Under the pieces are notes generated by a model. That model was not told the origin of the DNA. It saw only the letters and a list, made by a program, of their open reading frames with translations, and did no database searches. Both the position numbers and the translations under genes were made by a program. A stretch of DNA of 64,000 bases from a bacterium (GTDB taxonomy: Bacteria; UBA10199; JAIBAG01). The stretch spans positions 56,542-120,541 of the forward strand of contig JAIBAG010000007.1 in the NCBI GenBank assembly GCA_019695305.1. Direction: 5' to 3'. Within the stretch, counting starts at the first letter, position 1; every line of letters begins with the position of its first letter. Shown piece after piece: positions 1 through 8,609 of the stretch.

Positions 1-2
1 GG

Positions 3-347
3 GCACCTCTACATGCTGTAGGGCCACATACTAAAAATAGTAGTTTATTAATAAAAGAGGGTAGTCATAAAAATGGTGTATATGAATGTGGTAAAAATAA
101 ATTTGATATTATTGATACACGTATTCATGACTTTAAAGAGGTAAGTCTAGATCTTCAATTTGGTGATTTTGTAGTTTTTAATAGTTACATTGTACATAGA
201 AGCGGAATAATTAAAGAGGCTCCTGGAATGCGTTTGTCCCTTCAATTTCGATACGATGATATTAGGGATAAAGAATATAAGAAAAAAGGTTGGCCTAAAA
301 ACTTTAAAATTGTTGATGCAGTTGACGATGCTCGATTTGGTGCTTAA
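3..347 (+). CDS. Phytanoyl-CoA dioxygenase-like protein, C-terminal fragment
   Basis: This open frame runs in from the left edge, so the start is missing; about 114 codons remain. The segment GDFVVFNSYIVHRSG followed by RLSLQFRYDD resembles the last strands of the phytanoyl-CoA dioxygenase (PhyH) fold. In that Fe(II)/2-oxoglutarate family the distal iron-binding His lies in an H-x-SG context and an Arg a little downstream binds 2-oxoglutarate. Such enzymes often sit in polysaccharide or sugar-modification loci, which suits the neighbours. Its stop overlaps the stop of the convergent methyltransferase by four bases. Family assignment is moderately sure; the substrate is unknown because the N-terminal half lies outside the window. 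Confidence 0.6.
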   Translation, partial: APLHAVGPHTKNSSLLIKEGSHKNGVYECGKNKFDIIDTRIHDFKEVSLDLQFGDFVVFNSYIVHRSGIIKEAPGMRLSLQFRYDDIRDKEYKKKGWPKNFKIVDAVDDARFGA

Positions 348-1006
348 GTTTTTTGCGCAACAAAGTTCCACGAGCTAAATTGGTGCCCTGTTGCCGGTTC
401 TTTTTGTAAGATTGTTTTTAGTTCAATTACTTTTATTTTATAATCTTTCAACAACTCTCTTAAATGGGGTTCGTCAGAAAAATGAACCTTGCCTATATCT
501 CTAAATTGACCTTCTTTAAAATTATGTTTTGTATAAGAGTCATCGCAAGTTTCACCTTTATTAAAGGCGGAATGGAGAGTGGAAAACCAGTCTATACCAA
601 TGTAATGCCCCCCTTGTTTTAAGCGATCGTATACCATTTTTAAAGTTTTTTGAATGGAAGTTACATTGTTATGGATTAGAGAGCTACGATCAACAATTAA
701 GTCAAAAGTTTCTTGAAATGGAATATTATGTGTAAAGTCACCACAAATGATTTTATCTTTTAATTCCGGAAATTGTTTATGTAAAATACTTACAATAGAA
801 GAGCCACCCTCTATGGCAAAATAATCGGATTTTAAATGCTGAAAAAGTGAGATGTTGGCGCCGGCTCCACAGCCTAACTCGAGAACTTTAAGTCCGGTAG
901 CAGGTTTTACATGTCTCATCACAAAACTCACCAGATCAGACCATGGAAAAATACTGAGCTGCAGGTTGTTTTTATAAACATCGTCCCATTCATTTGAAAA
1001 AGACAT
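344..1006 (-). CDS. Class I SAM-dependent methyltransferase
   Basis: A 220-aa protein with the Rossmann methyltransferase signature: motif I is VLELGCGAGAN near residue 44, an acidic residue follows (FAIEGGSS), and IICGDF and FDLIVDRSSLIHN match the post-I and motif II regions. The start at 1006 is chosen because AAGGAAG precedes it at good spacing; a longer frame to 1048 has no such site. It is the last gene of the minus-strand sugar operon, 14 bases after the preceding methyltransferase stop. By context it probably methylates a nucleotide sugar or glycan intermediate, but the substrate cannot be read from sequence. Confidence 0.75.
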   Translation of the reverse strand: MSFSNEWDDVYKNNLQLSIFPWSDLVSFVMRHVKPATGLKVLELGCGAGANISLFQHLKSDYFAIEGGSSIVSILHKQFPELKDKIICGDFTHNIPFQETFDLIVDRSSLIHNNVTSIQKTLKMVYDRLKQGGHYIGIDWFSTLHSAFNKGETCDDSYTKHNFKEGQFRDIGKVHFSDEPHLRELLKDYKIKVIELKTILQKEPATGHQFSSWNFVAQKT

Positions 1007-1020
1007 GCAGGCTTCCTTTA

Positions 1021-1773
1021 CTATTCCACTACAAAATAAGAGCGGCATGGTTCAAACACAAATTTTTGCAGACGAACGTTTTTAAGCCCTACAGTTTCTA
1101 AAAGCGCCAAAGTTTCACCGGGCCAGCTGGCGTTATTTACTTCATCAAAGGCTACAATGCCGCCCTTGGGTATGCGTGGTAAAATTGTTTCCAGCGCTTT
1201 TTTTGTGGGTTCGTAAATATCCATATCAAAATAAGCCAGAGAGATAACTGTGTGTGGGTTTTCTTTAATATACTGAGGAAGGGTTTGGTTGATATCACCC
1301 TTAACAAAAGAAAGTTTTTCTACATTATTAATAAAACGATTAGAGTCGTACAAACTGACATTTTTTTCGAGTTCTTCCTTAAAATTTTTAGAGGTGTAAA
1401 AATCACCCTTTTTTGGACTTGTACCTTGCTTCCCTAAAGAATCTTGGCTGGCAACAGAAGGGAAACCTTCAAAAGTATCAAAGCCTACAATTTTACGTTG
1501 GTAGTTATAAGGTTCTAAAATAGCGCTGAGTTGCGCAAAACTAAAGCTGCCGCCACCTCTAAAAACTCCTAATTCAATAATGGAGCCATGAACCGGAATA
1601 ATTTGTTTAAAGAGCTCATATTTATATAAAAAAATGGCCAATGTTTGGCGGCTTACAAATCGAGAAAAATTAGCCAGCTTATCATTTATAGTGCCGCTAG
1701 CTTCCATAAAAAAAGATTCCATTTCTTTTTGATAGGTTTGTTCGGTATCGGTACGGGTGATATTTTTGTTCAT
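1021..1773 (-). CDS. TylF/MycF-type macrocin O-methyltransferase family protein
   Basis: A 250-aa protein resembling the TylF/MycF sugar O-methyltransferases. Seen: IELGVFRGGGSF (SAM-binding loop, about residue 66), VGFDTFEGFP, LAYFDMDIYEPTKKAL and GGIVAFDEVNNASWPGE. In the family the Asp residues of the last two segments bind Mg2+. AAAGGAC precedes the ATG at 1773; a longer frame to 1803 is less likely. Family members methylate sugar hydroxyls of natural products and surface glycans, so this gene may O-methylate a residue of the glycan made by the neighbouring genes. The exact acceptor is unknown. Confidence 0.75.
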   Translation of the reverse strand: MNKNITRTDTEQTYQKEMESFFMEASGTINDKLANFSRFVSRQTLAIFLYKYELFKQIIPVHGSIIELGVFRGGGSFSFAQLSAILEPYNYQRKIVGFDTFEGFPSVASQDSLGKQGTSPKKGDFYTSKNFKEELEKNVSLYDSNRFINNVEKLSFVKGDINQTLPQYIKENPHTVISLAYFDMDIYEPTKKALETILPRIPKGGIVAFDEVNNASWPGETLALLETVGLKNVRLQKFVFEPCRSYFVVE

Positions 1774-1813
1774 GATTTGTCCTTTCGCTAAGAGTTTTAG
1801 CAAAATAAAGCTC

Positions 1814-2533
1814 TTATGAGAAGTGAATAAGCTCTTGTTTAGAGATATTGCCCTGCATAAGAATTTCTAAGCTTTTGGGTCCACAGTTAAAAAGCAAATC
1901 AATAATGGACAAGTGAGAAATGAAGGGACCATTAATTTGCGAATAAGTAGGATGTTGATAGTTTTGAAAAAAAACACGAACGCCGGCATCTTTAAAGGCG
2001 TTTTGCTCGGCGTAGTTTTCTCCCTCTTGTCCAAAAATATAGAGATTGGATTTTAATTGAATACACATGTCGAGTACTAGATTGGATTTAGCTCCCTTAA
2101 AGTCATAATCTTTCATCCGAACAACAGGAACGGTGATACCAAGTTCCTTTAAAAAGTAGAGTAGCATTTGGTAATTAAGTTCAGCCAGAGTTTGCCAGGT
2201 TTTTTCGTAAAATTCTTGAAGGCGTGGAGCATATTCTTTGAAGTAAGGGGCTTTTTTATAATTGAGTTCAATCGATTTCCAATGCTTGCGTTGCCAGGGA
2301 AGAGCATTGTTGATTTCAATATCCAAAAAAGAACGGTTTAAATAATCTTTGTTTAATACAGGAACAGTTAGCCAGTCGGCTTTGCCGTTAGTAAACTTGA
2401 TCTTGTTACGACTATTCCAGTCCCGTTTTTGAAATTGTACATTATCAAAAAAACAAAATTGGTCGGCTAGGGCGATTTTATGAAAAAGACCTAGCCAGGG
2501 AAGGTAAACAGGTTGATGAGCGGTTAAAATCAT
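1814..2533 (-). CDS. WbqC family protein
   Basis: The start at 2533 overlaps the stop of the upstream aminotransferase as ATGA, implying translational coupling. The N-terminus (ILTAHQPVYLPWLGLFHKI) and the segment FDNVQFQKRDWNSRN are characteristic of the WbqC family. That family is found in O-antigen, exopolysaccharide and glycan loci, commonly beside DegT aminotransferases; its biochemical role is poorly defined, and I infer involvement in modifying an amino sugar. About 239 aa, usual length. No signal peptide or membrane segment is visible. Confidence 0.8.
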   Translation of the reverse strand: MILTAHQPVYLPWLGLFHKIALADQFCFFDNVQFQKRDWNSRNKIKFTNGKADWLTVPVLNKDYLNRSFLDIEINNALPWQRKHWKSIELNYKKAPYFKEYAPRLQEFYEKTWQTLAELNYQMLLYFLKELGITVPVVRMKDYDFKGAKSNLVLDMCIQLKSNLYIFGQEGENYAEQNAFKDAGVRVFFQNYQHPTYSQINGPFISHLSIIDLLFNCGPKSLEILMQGNISKQELIHFS

Positions 2534-3540
2534 TTTAAAGCACCTGCAATACGTTTTATATCCCGTAATGAAAGTGAGGGATAAAGAGGGAGTGATACTA
2601 AATGCTGTGTCCAATAATAGGCTTGCTGAAAATGGCTAGCCGGCCCCAGTAATTCCCATTCTTCAAGCGGGATAATACCAGTAATATTTTTTTGTTTGAG
2701 CTTTTTTAAAATGCTTTGAGGTGAAGTGGTGTAATAAAGGGCACGGTAACGTACTGGCTTAAGAGCATTTGTTTGTGTATCTACCAAAGGAAGTTTTTCT
2801 TTTTGATAAGCTTTAAACAGAGACTCTCTCTTTTTAAGAAAGGAAGGTAGCTTTTTAAGTTGTGCCCGCCCAATAGCAGCTGCTAAATCGGTCATTTGAA
2901 AATTAAAGCGTTTGTTATAGTCGTGTCGGCAGTCAAATTGGAGATAATCGCGGATAGACTCAATAAGTTTTTTATTTTTGGATACAACCATTCCTCCTTG
3001 ACCGCCGCTGGTAATAAGCTTTGTGGCATAAAATGAAAAGACGCCGAGAGTTCCAAAAAGTCCTACTTTTTTACCCTTGATGCTAGCTCCCAAGGCTTGG
3101 GCACAATCTTCAATAACCGGCATTTTTTTTGTAATTTGTACAATGGGAGAATAGGGGATTCCATAGTAATGGGGGATAATAGCAATATGCGCTTTCTTTT
3201 TTGAAAGACTGGTTTGGCAAATATTGGGATTATGACGGTTACTATCTACCAAAACTTCTTTGCCCTGAGCCATGCTAACAGCATGGCGTAAAGACGAGCA
3301 GGAGTAAGCTGGAATTGCCACTTTTTTATTTTTGGCTTTAAGTGCCCATAACGCCATGTAAAGAGCTGCTGTTCCGCTAGAGACAGCCACGGCATGGCCC
3401 GGCGGAAGTCCTAAATAAGAACATATTTCGTTTTCAAATAAGCGAACTTCCTCACCCTGTGCTAAATATTGAGATTTTATTACGCGAGCTGCCGCCTGCT
3501 GTTCTTCTTTTCCAAGTGTAGGGGAATTGTGTTTGATCAT
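2530..3540 (-). CDS. DegT/DnrJ/EryC1/StrS family aminotransferase
   Basis: A 336-aa PLP-dependent sugar aminotransferase. Seen: SSGTAALYMALWAL (cofactor phosphate loop), VIEDCAQALGA (the Asp that contacts the pyridine nitrogen) and FSFYATKLITSGGQGG with the Schiff-base lysine. This is the second DegT-type enzyme in the locus; the first is PseC. It is ATGA-coupled to pseI upstream and to the WbqC gene downstream, so it belongs to the same transcript. It is somewhat shorter than typical family members (about 370-390 aa). It probably makes an additional amino sugar or acts on the finished nonulosonate branch; the substrate cannot be told from sequence. Confidence 0.8.
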   Translation of the reverse strand: MIKHNSPTLGKEEQQAAARVIKSQYLAQGEEVRLFENEICSYLGLPPGHAVAVSSGTAALYMALWALKAKNKKVAIPAYSCSSLRHAVSMAQGKEVLVDSNRHNPNICQTSLSKKKAHIAIIPHYYGIPYSPIVQITKKMPVIEDCAQALGASIKGKKVGLFGTLGVFSFYATKLITSGGQGGMVVSKNKKLIESIRDYLQFDCRHDYNKRFNFQMTDLAAAIGRAQLKKLPSFLKKRESLFKAYQKEKLPLVDTQTNALKPVRYRALYYTTSPQSILKKLKQKNITGIIPLEEWELLGPASHFQQAYYWTQHLVSLPLYPSLSLRDIKRIAGALK

Positions 3541-4592
3541 CTTAAAGAAATATCTCCACGTTTTAATTGGGCACCAATTTTAATATTTTTAAGTGCCTTC
3601 TTTCCTATTAAGTGCGGCAATATTGCAGGTGGTAATCCGTCGCCAGGGCGTTTCAATGCAATATTAAGTAATGAAAATTTTTCTCCTTTAGCAATTGGAG
3701 TAATGGCCACAATACTTCGCCGGGCCATTTTGCGCATTTTTGTTTCTGCCTTGGTGGGCACTATTTGCCCCGACCCTAACATACAATGGGCAGTTCTAAT
3801 GGCAGTTACCCATTCTTTTAAGCCTTTAGGATCTTCCGAAAACCAATGATCGGGACCAGGGAGGTTATGGTTTAGTGTAAAATGTTTTTCAAAAAAGCAG
3901 GCTCCTAAGGCCACGGCTACCGATGATGCAATAGGACCTTCGGTATGATCGGAATAACCAATAGGAATATTTTTAAAGGAATTCATTAACGTTTCAATAC
4001 GATTTAAATTAGCACTGGAAGGAGGGGTAGGATATTCCGAGGTACATGCCAGCATAATAGTTGGATATCCCTTAAAGGCGCCTACTGCCTGAAGGGCTGC
4101 TTTTACTTCTTCAAATGTAGCCATCCCGCTAGATAAGATGAGAGGGAGTTTTGTTTTAGCATATGCTTTAAGCAGGGGCGTGTTGGTTAAATCATCCGAG
4201 CCCACTTTAATGGCACCAATGCCTAATTTTAACAATACCTGCAGATCAGACTCGTTTTGAGGTGTAGATAAAAAATAAATTCTTTCTTTGTCACATTTTT
4301 TCTTAATTTTAACCCATTGAGTTTCGTTAAATTCGTAACGCTCAAACATAGCCAGCATCGATTCGGTTACTTTTTTTCCTTGAGAATAATAAGTATAAGT
4401 TTGTTTTTTATCTGTAACAAATTCGCGGGCTTTAAAAGTTTGAAATTTAACGGCATCTACGCCAGCGGCTTTGGCTACATCAATCATTTTAAATGCTTTT
4501 TCAAGGCTTCCATTGTGATTAATTCCAACTTCGGCAGCAATAAAAGGTGTAGAATAATTTTTAAGTATTTTTTTATCCAGAATAACGGTCAC
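3537..4592 (-). CDS. pseI: NeuB-family nonulosonate synthase (pseudaminic acid synthase by context)
   Basis: The enzyme condenses phosphoenolpyruvate with a six-carbon amino sugar to give a nine-carbon nonulosonic acid. The 351-aa protein has the NeuB TIM barrel (FIAAEVGINHNGS, DAVKFQTFK, IGYSDHTEG) and a C-terminal SAF/antifreeze-like domain from about residue 290. The start is GTG at 4592 with GGAG eight bases upstream. PseB, PseC, PseG and PseF in the locus argue for pseudaminic acid. The loop GPDHWFSEDP, however, is not a textbook PseI signature, so a legionaminic- or sialic-type product cannot be excluded from this protein alone. Confidence 0.8.
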   Translation of the reverse strand: MTVILDKKILKNYSTPFIAAEVGINHNGSLEKAFKMIDVAKAAGVDAVKFQTFKAREFVTDKKQTYTYYSQGKKVTESMLAMFERYEFNETQWVKIKKKCDKERIYFLSTPQNESDLQVLLKLGIGAIKVGSDDLTNTPLLKAYAKTKLPLILSSGMATFEEVKAALQAVGAFKGYPTIMLACTSEYPTPPSSANLNRIETLMNSFKNIPIGYSDHTEGPIASSVAVALGACFFEKHFTLNHNLPGPDHWFSEDPKGLKEWVTAIRTAHCMLGSGQIVPTKAETKMRKMARRSIVAITPIAKGEKFSLLNIALKRPGDGLPPAILPHLIGKKALKNIKIGAQLKRGDISLR

Positions 4593-4635
4593 GTTTTATC
4601 TCCAAGGTATCTAATATAAAGTATTCAGTGTTAAA

Positions 4636-5628
4636 CTACAAATGCTTCTTTGGTTTTTTAATAAGAGTTTCAATAGCATTAGCCACCCGACTTGGGCCAT
4701 GGCCGTCAAAAAGGCGAGATGCTTTTTTTGAAAGAGATTGACGTACGCCTTGTTTTTCCAGAGTGCCTATTCCACTTAAGAGTTGTTTGGCCGTCAAGTT
4801 TTGATAATTTCCCAATGCAATCACGGTTCCCTTAATATTTTCTTGTACAATTTTTTGATTGTCTGCGGTTAAGACAGTGAGTGTTGGAATGCCAACGCGA
4901 CATAGCTCATACGCTACGGTGCTGGGTGATGCTATGGCTATATCATTTTTTCTCATTACTGGAGCCACATTGGTAATATTTTTTAAAAAATGAATGTGAT
5001 GATGTGATTTTTTTAAAGCGGCCTTTAGTTTTTTAAAGTGTAGCGAAGAAAATGAAGCCCCAAGCAAAAAAGTAAGATTTAATTTCCGCTTATACTGATT
5101 TAAATACAGGGCCATTCTAGTTGTTACATTTTCCTTGTCGGAACCACCAAAATTAATAAGAACATTGTGAATGGTGGGACCGTGCTTTTTTTTGGCAGGC
5201 GCTTTTTTAAATTCTGGTTTTAATAAAACGTAGCGAGGGCCGTATAGCTTGTATGCACCCTGTTTTAATTTAAGATGCGGTTTCAAAGTATGTGGTAATA
5301 AAATGGCATCCGCTTCTAACCGAAAATTAGGAATGGAATCGAGCATAAGTAAAATTTTAGAAGGTATTTTTTTTAGAGTAGATTCCGAAAAGGAATATGT
5401 ATCTAATACTACCAAGTCAGCTTTTAAAAGAGATTTTGGGGCCGTAGAATGAATAAAATGAGCTTTTATTTTTTGTGTGTGTAGGTAACGTTTAATAGTC
5501 TTATCTTTCTTGGTCACAAACAATACTTCGTGTTTTCTTTTAATTAATTCTTTGGCCAAAACACTACAGCGTACAACATGCCCCATGCCATTTTTAAAAC
5601 CGCCGTCGCATCTAAAGATAATTTTCAT
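4636..5628 (-). CDS. pseG: PseG, UDP-2,4-diamido-2,4,6-trideoxy-beta-L-altropyranose hydrolase
   Basis: In the Pse pathway PseG removes UDP from the nucleotide-linked diamido sugar before the PseI condensation. The 330-aa protein has a GT-B-like fold: the N-terminus is FRCDGGFKNGMGHVVRC, where family members carry a glycine-rich loop and catalytic His, and VLINFGGSDKEN lies in the C-terminal half. Its ATG overlaps the formyltransferase stop as ATGA. It is about 50 residues longer than some PseG proteins but keeps the family layout. The 43-base gap to pseI is the only appreciable gap inside the core operon. Confidence 0.85.
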   Translation of the reverse strand: MKIIFRCDGGFKNGMGHVVRCSVLAKELIKRKHEVLFVTKKDKTIKRYLHTQKIKAHFIHSTAPKSLLKADLVVLDTYSFSESTLKKIPSKILLMLDSIPNFRLEADAILLPHTLKPHLKLKQGAYKLYGPRYVLLKPEFKKAPAKKKHGPTIHNVLINFGGSDKENVTTRMALYLNQYKRKLNLTFLLGASFSSLHFKKLKAALKKSHHHIHFLKNITNVAPVMRKNDIAIASPSTVAYELCRVGIPTLTVLTADNQKIVQENIKGTVIALGNYQNLTAKQLLSGIGTLEKQGVRQSLSKKASRLFDGHGPSRVANAIETLIKKPKKHL

Positions 5629-6314
5629 GAGTCCTCGTCAAAAAAGCGAATAGTGATGTTTTTGGGGTAAGTGGCCGGTTTTACAGATTCCAGTTTTAAT
5701 TTAAATACTTCTCCCTCCCATTCTATATAGGCCGGATGGGTATCTTCACAGGCTTTCAAATGGGGAATAAGTTGACTTAACGGTAATGCTGGATCTACTT
5801 TATTATTTTCCGGGTAACGGCGCTGATAAAAACTTTCTTGAGTTTTGTCCTGTTTTAGTCCTGTTAAAGGCTTGTTTTTAAATTTTTTTAAAATATCGCG
5901 TATAAGACGGAAGGATAATTCTACATCAAAACGTCGTAAAGCCTGAGCTGTATAATGTGGAAGAATAGGAAAGCTGGCTTTTACAATAATATCACCTGCA
6001 TCTACCTCATTAGCTGCTTTAATACCGCTAATCACATAGCTTTTTTTGGAATCAGCCAGAAGATGATAGAGTGGTGCCCAGCCTTTGCCTTGTGGTAAAT
6101 CGCTAGTATGAAATAGTATAACATTTGAATGCTTTTCAATGTTAGGGACTATTTTTTTATAGCTCCACAAAATAACCAGCGCATGGGTTTTGGTATTAGC
6201 GGGAAGGGTTGTGGCGGTTTTAACTAAATACCCCTTTAAATAGCGTTTAATGAGGTCTGCATGTTGAAAAGAGGCCTTTGTGTTCACTATAAAAAGAAGT
6301 GAGGGTTTAGGCAT
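5625..6314 (-). CDS. Formyltransferase-like protein (in the PseH position)
   Basis: A 229-aa protein with a formyl_transf_N-like core: VILFHTSDLPQGKGWAPLYHLL resembles the HxSxLPxGRGxxP motif of methionyl-tRNA formyltransferase, and ANEVDAGDII resembles its DxGDI segment. The N-terminal cofactor half is degenerate. It lies between pseC and pseG, where canonical loci carry the GNAT acetyltransferase pseH that acylates the 4-amino group; no GNAT gene is visible in the locus. I infer N-formylation of the PseC product, giving a 7-N-formyl pseudaminic acid. It overlaps pseC by eight bases and pseG by four. Confidence 0.7.
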   Translation of the reverse strand: MPKPSLLFIVNTKASFQHADLIKRYLKGYLVKTATTLPANTKTHALVILWSYKKIVPNIEKHSNVILFHTSDLPQGKGWAPLYHLLADSKKSYVISGIKAANEVDAGDIIVKASFPILPHYTAQALRRFDVELSFRLIRDILKKFKNKPLTGLKQDKTQESFYQRRYPENNKVDPALPLSQLIPHLKACEDTHPAYIEWEGEVFKLKLESVKPATYPKNITIRFFDEDS

Positions 6315-7470
6315 TGGCTTGGCTCCATTTTTTTACGGTATCTACAACCCGGTTTAAATTGTTAGAACTTAGTCCAGGATATAGGGGGAGAGATAAGCAA
6401 GCTTCAAAATACCGCTTCGTTTGGGGACATTCGGCTTTAATTTTAAGAGTATCCCGGTAATAGGGATGGTCGTAAACTGGAATGTAGTGAACCTGGCTTC
6501 CAATCCCGTTTTCTTTTAAAAATTGATATAGCCCGTTCCGCTTAATTGATGATTCTAGGTGGATAACTGCTAAATGAAAAGCCGAGTCGCAATAAGAGGG
6601 GGGTGTTAACAATTCTATTCCTTTAATACCTTTTAGCTGTTCTTGATAGGCTAAAAATTTTGTTTTGCGTTCTTTTATAAAGAAATCCAATTTTTGCATC
6701 TGACTTATTCCTAATGCGGCTTGAAACTCGGTTAGCCGGTAATTATACCCTAATTCCCTCATCTCATAATACCAACCAGGGTGACTGCTTGTGGCGGGGT
6801 CAGGTTTCCAGACCCCGTGCTGTCTTAATATTACTAAATGGTTATATAGCGATTTACTATTAGTTGTTACCATTCCGCCTTCGCCGGTAGCGATGCTTTT
6901 AACAGGATGAAAGCTAAAAATGGTCATATCTCCAAAGGCGCAATTACCTACCTTGTGCTGTTTGCCCGATTTGTCGGTGTAGGTGGCACCCAAGGCGTGG
7001 CATGCATCTTCAATGATGCCAAGGGAATGTTTTTGAGCTATTTCATAAATGGTTTCCATGTCGCAGACGCTGCCTGCAAAATGAACAGGCATTACTACTT
7101 TTGTTTTGGAATTAATCTGTTTTCTAAATTCTTGTGGATTTAATAAAGGTAAGCCCTGAGTGACATCAGCAAAAACAGGAGTAGCTTTTACGTAGAGTAA
7201 ACTGTTTGTGGTAGCGGCAAATGTAATAGGAGGAGCAATACCTTGATCTCCTTCTTTAAGGCCTAAAGCCAGACAGGCGGCGTGTAGGGCTGTGGTCCCG
7301 TTAGAAAAACTGACTGCGTACTGGCTACCACAGTAACGGGCTACTGTTTCTTCAAATTGACCTACAAGAGGCCCTTGCGTTAAAAGATCGGATTTTAAAA
7401 CCTGTGTAACGGCCGCAATGTCTTCGTCATCAATAAATTGTCGACTATAAGGAATTGGAGGAGAGGCCAT
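6307..7470 (-). CDS. pseC: PseC, UDP-4-keto-6-deoxy-N-acetyl-altrosamine aminotransferase
   Basis: PseC transfers an amino group to C4 of the keto sugar made by PseB. The protein of about 387 aa shows the DegT fold: SFSNGTTALHAACLAL (phosphate loop), IIEDACHALGA (Asp to pyridine N) and FSFHPVKSIATGEGG with the PLP lysine. The N-terminal IPYSRQFIDDEDI is typical of PseC. The ATG at 7470 follows the pseB stop after one base; an alternative ATG at 7485 overlaps pseB. It forms one operon with pseB and the formyltransferase. Confidence 0.88.
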   Translation of the reverse strand: MASPPIPYSRQFIDDEDIAAVTQVLKSDLLTQGPLVGQFEETVARYCGSQYAVSFSNGTTALHAACLALGLKEGDQGIAPPITFAATTNSLLYVKATPVFADVTQGLPLLNPQEFRKQINSKTKVVMPVHFAGSVCDMETIYEIAQKHSLGIIEDACHALGATYTDKSGKQHKVGNCAFGDMTIFSFHPVKSIATGEGGMVTTNSKSLYNHLVILRQHGVWKPDPATSSHPGWYYEMRELGYNYRLTEFQAALGISQMQKLDFFIKERKTKFLAYQEQLKGIKGIELLTPPSYCDSAFHLAVIHLESSIKRNGLYQFLKENGIGSQVHYIPVYDHPYYRDTLKIKAECPQTKRYFEACLSLPLYPGLSSNNLNRVVDTVKKWSQANA

Positions 7471-7471
7471 G

Positions 7472-8500
7472 TTATTTTTTGGCATTAGTTTCTTGGTAAT
7501 AAGAGGTTTCTTGAATCATTTTTTTAATTTCAGCTTCTTTTAACCACCAGGTATTGTTGTCGCTCGTGTAGGAAAATCCCTCCTGACATTGTTTGGGGGG
7601 CTTTTCATTCATGCTTTTTGTATTGAGGCGATTATAATTCCACCAAGGAAACTGGGGTTGAATGACAAAATGATCGTCGTATTCGAGAGTGTTGCGTGCG
7701 TCGTCGGTGGTAATCATGGCTTCGTGCAATTTTTCACCAGGTCTAATTCCAATAATTTTAACTTTACATTCTGGGGCAATGACTTTAGCAATATCCGTTA
7801 CTTTTACACTGGGAATTTTTGGTACAAATAGTTCCCCGCCGGCCATGTTCTCGATACTTTTTAAAACAAAGTGTACCCCTTGGTCGAGAGTGATTACAAA
7901 GCGCGTCATGCGTTCATCAGTAATAGTTAACTCTCCGCTTGGTTTTTGTTTTAAAAAGTGAGGGATTACACTGCCGCGCGAGCCAACCACATTGCCATAA
8001 CGAACAACCGAAAAGCGTGTGTTTTGAGAGCCAACCAGGCTGTTGCCCGAAATAAAAATTTTGTCGGAACATAATTTGGTGGCGCCGTATAAATTAGCGG
8101 GGTTAGCTGCTTTATCGGTAGAAAGTGCAATTACTTTTTCTACTTTTTTATCGATAGAGGCGGTAAGTACATTATAACCACCAATGACGTTGGTACGCAC
8201 TGCTTCAAAGGGATTGTATTCGATAGCGGGTACTTGTTTGAGAGCGGCAGCATGGATAACATAGTTAACACCTTCTAGCGCGCGATATAAGCGTTCTTTG
8301 TCGCGTACATCACCAATAAAGAAACGTAAGACGGGGTGATTATTAAATTTCACCTGCATTTCATATTGTTTGAGCTCGTCGCGGCTAAAGACAATAATTT
8401 TTTTGGGATTGTGTTCGGTAAGCAATGTTTCTACGCATTTTTGCCCAAAGGAACCTGTTCCGCCGGTAATCAAAATAGTTTTATTAGTAAACAAAGACAT
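7472..8500 (-). CDS. pseB: PseB, UDP-N-acetylglucosamine 4,6-dehydratase (inverting)
   Basis: The first committed step of pseudaminic acid synthesis: NADP-dependent 4,6-dehydration with C5 inversion of UDP-GlcNAc. The 342-aa short-chain dehydrogenase-like protein shows ITGGTGSFGQ (nucleotide-binding glycine loop), ALKQVPAIEYNP, STDKAANPANLYGATK (YxxxK pair) and IRPGEKLHEAM, all highly characteristic of PseB/FlaA1. The ATG at 8500 is preceded by AAAAGGGG. It heads the minus-strand operon and has a plausible sigma-70-type promoter just upstream. Confidence 0.92.
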   Translation of the reverse strand: MSLFTNKTILITGGTGSFGQKCVETLLTEHNPKKIIVFSRDELKQYEMQVKFNNHPVLRFFIGDVRDKERLYRALEGVNYVIHAAALKQVPAIEYNPFEAVRTNVIGGYNVLTASIDKKVEKVIALSTDKAANPANLYGATKLCSDKIFISGNSLVGSQNTRFSVVRYGNVVGSRGSVIPHFLKQKPSGELTITDERMTRFVITLDQGVHFVLKSIENMAGGELFVPKIPSVKVTDIAKVIAPECKVKIIGIRPGEKLHEAMITTDDARNTLEYDDHFVIQPQFPWWNYNRLNTKSMNEKPPKQCQEGFSYTSDNNTWWLKEAEIKKMIQETSYYQETNAKK

Positions 8501-8524
8501 AAAATCCCCTTTTCGTGAAAAGCT

Positions 8525-8552
8525 ATTTTAATTCATTTTGCAAGGCTCACAA
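8525..8552 (-). promoter_or_regulatory. Putative sigma-70-type promoter of the pse operon
   Basis: Reading on the minus strand, TTGTGA (8552-8547) and TAAAAT (8530-8525) are separated by 16 bases and lie 25 bases before the pseB start codon. Each hexamer differs from consensus at one or two positions. It sits in the only intergenic gap upstream of the operon. No sigma-54 or sigma-28 pattern was seen here. Confidence 0.4.
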
Positions 8553-8609
8553 AGGAAATAATTCGAAAAAGTTTTTTACTTTTAAAGACTTGTTGTGAAT
8601 AATGGGCGT

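Noticed and set aside
1252..1437. Plus-strand frame of 61 codons opposite the TylF-type methyltransferase
   Set aside because: It lies wholly antisense to a well-supported gene and has an AT-rich, Phe/Lys-rich composition typical of shadow frames.
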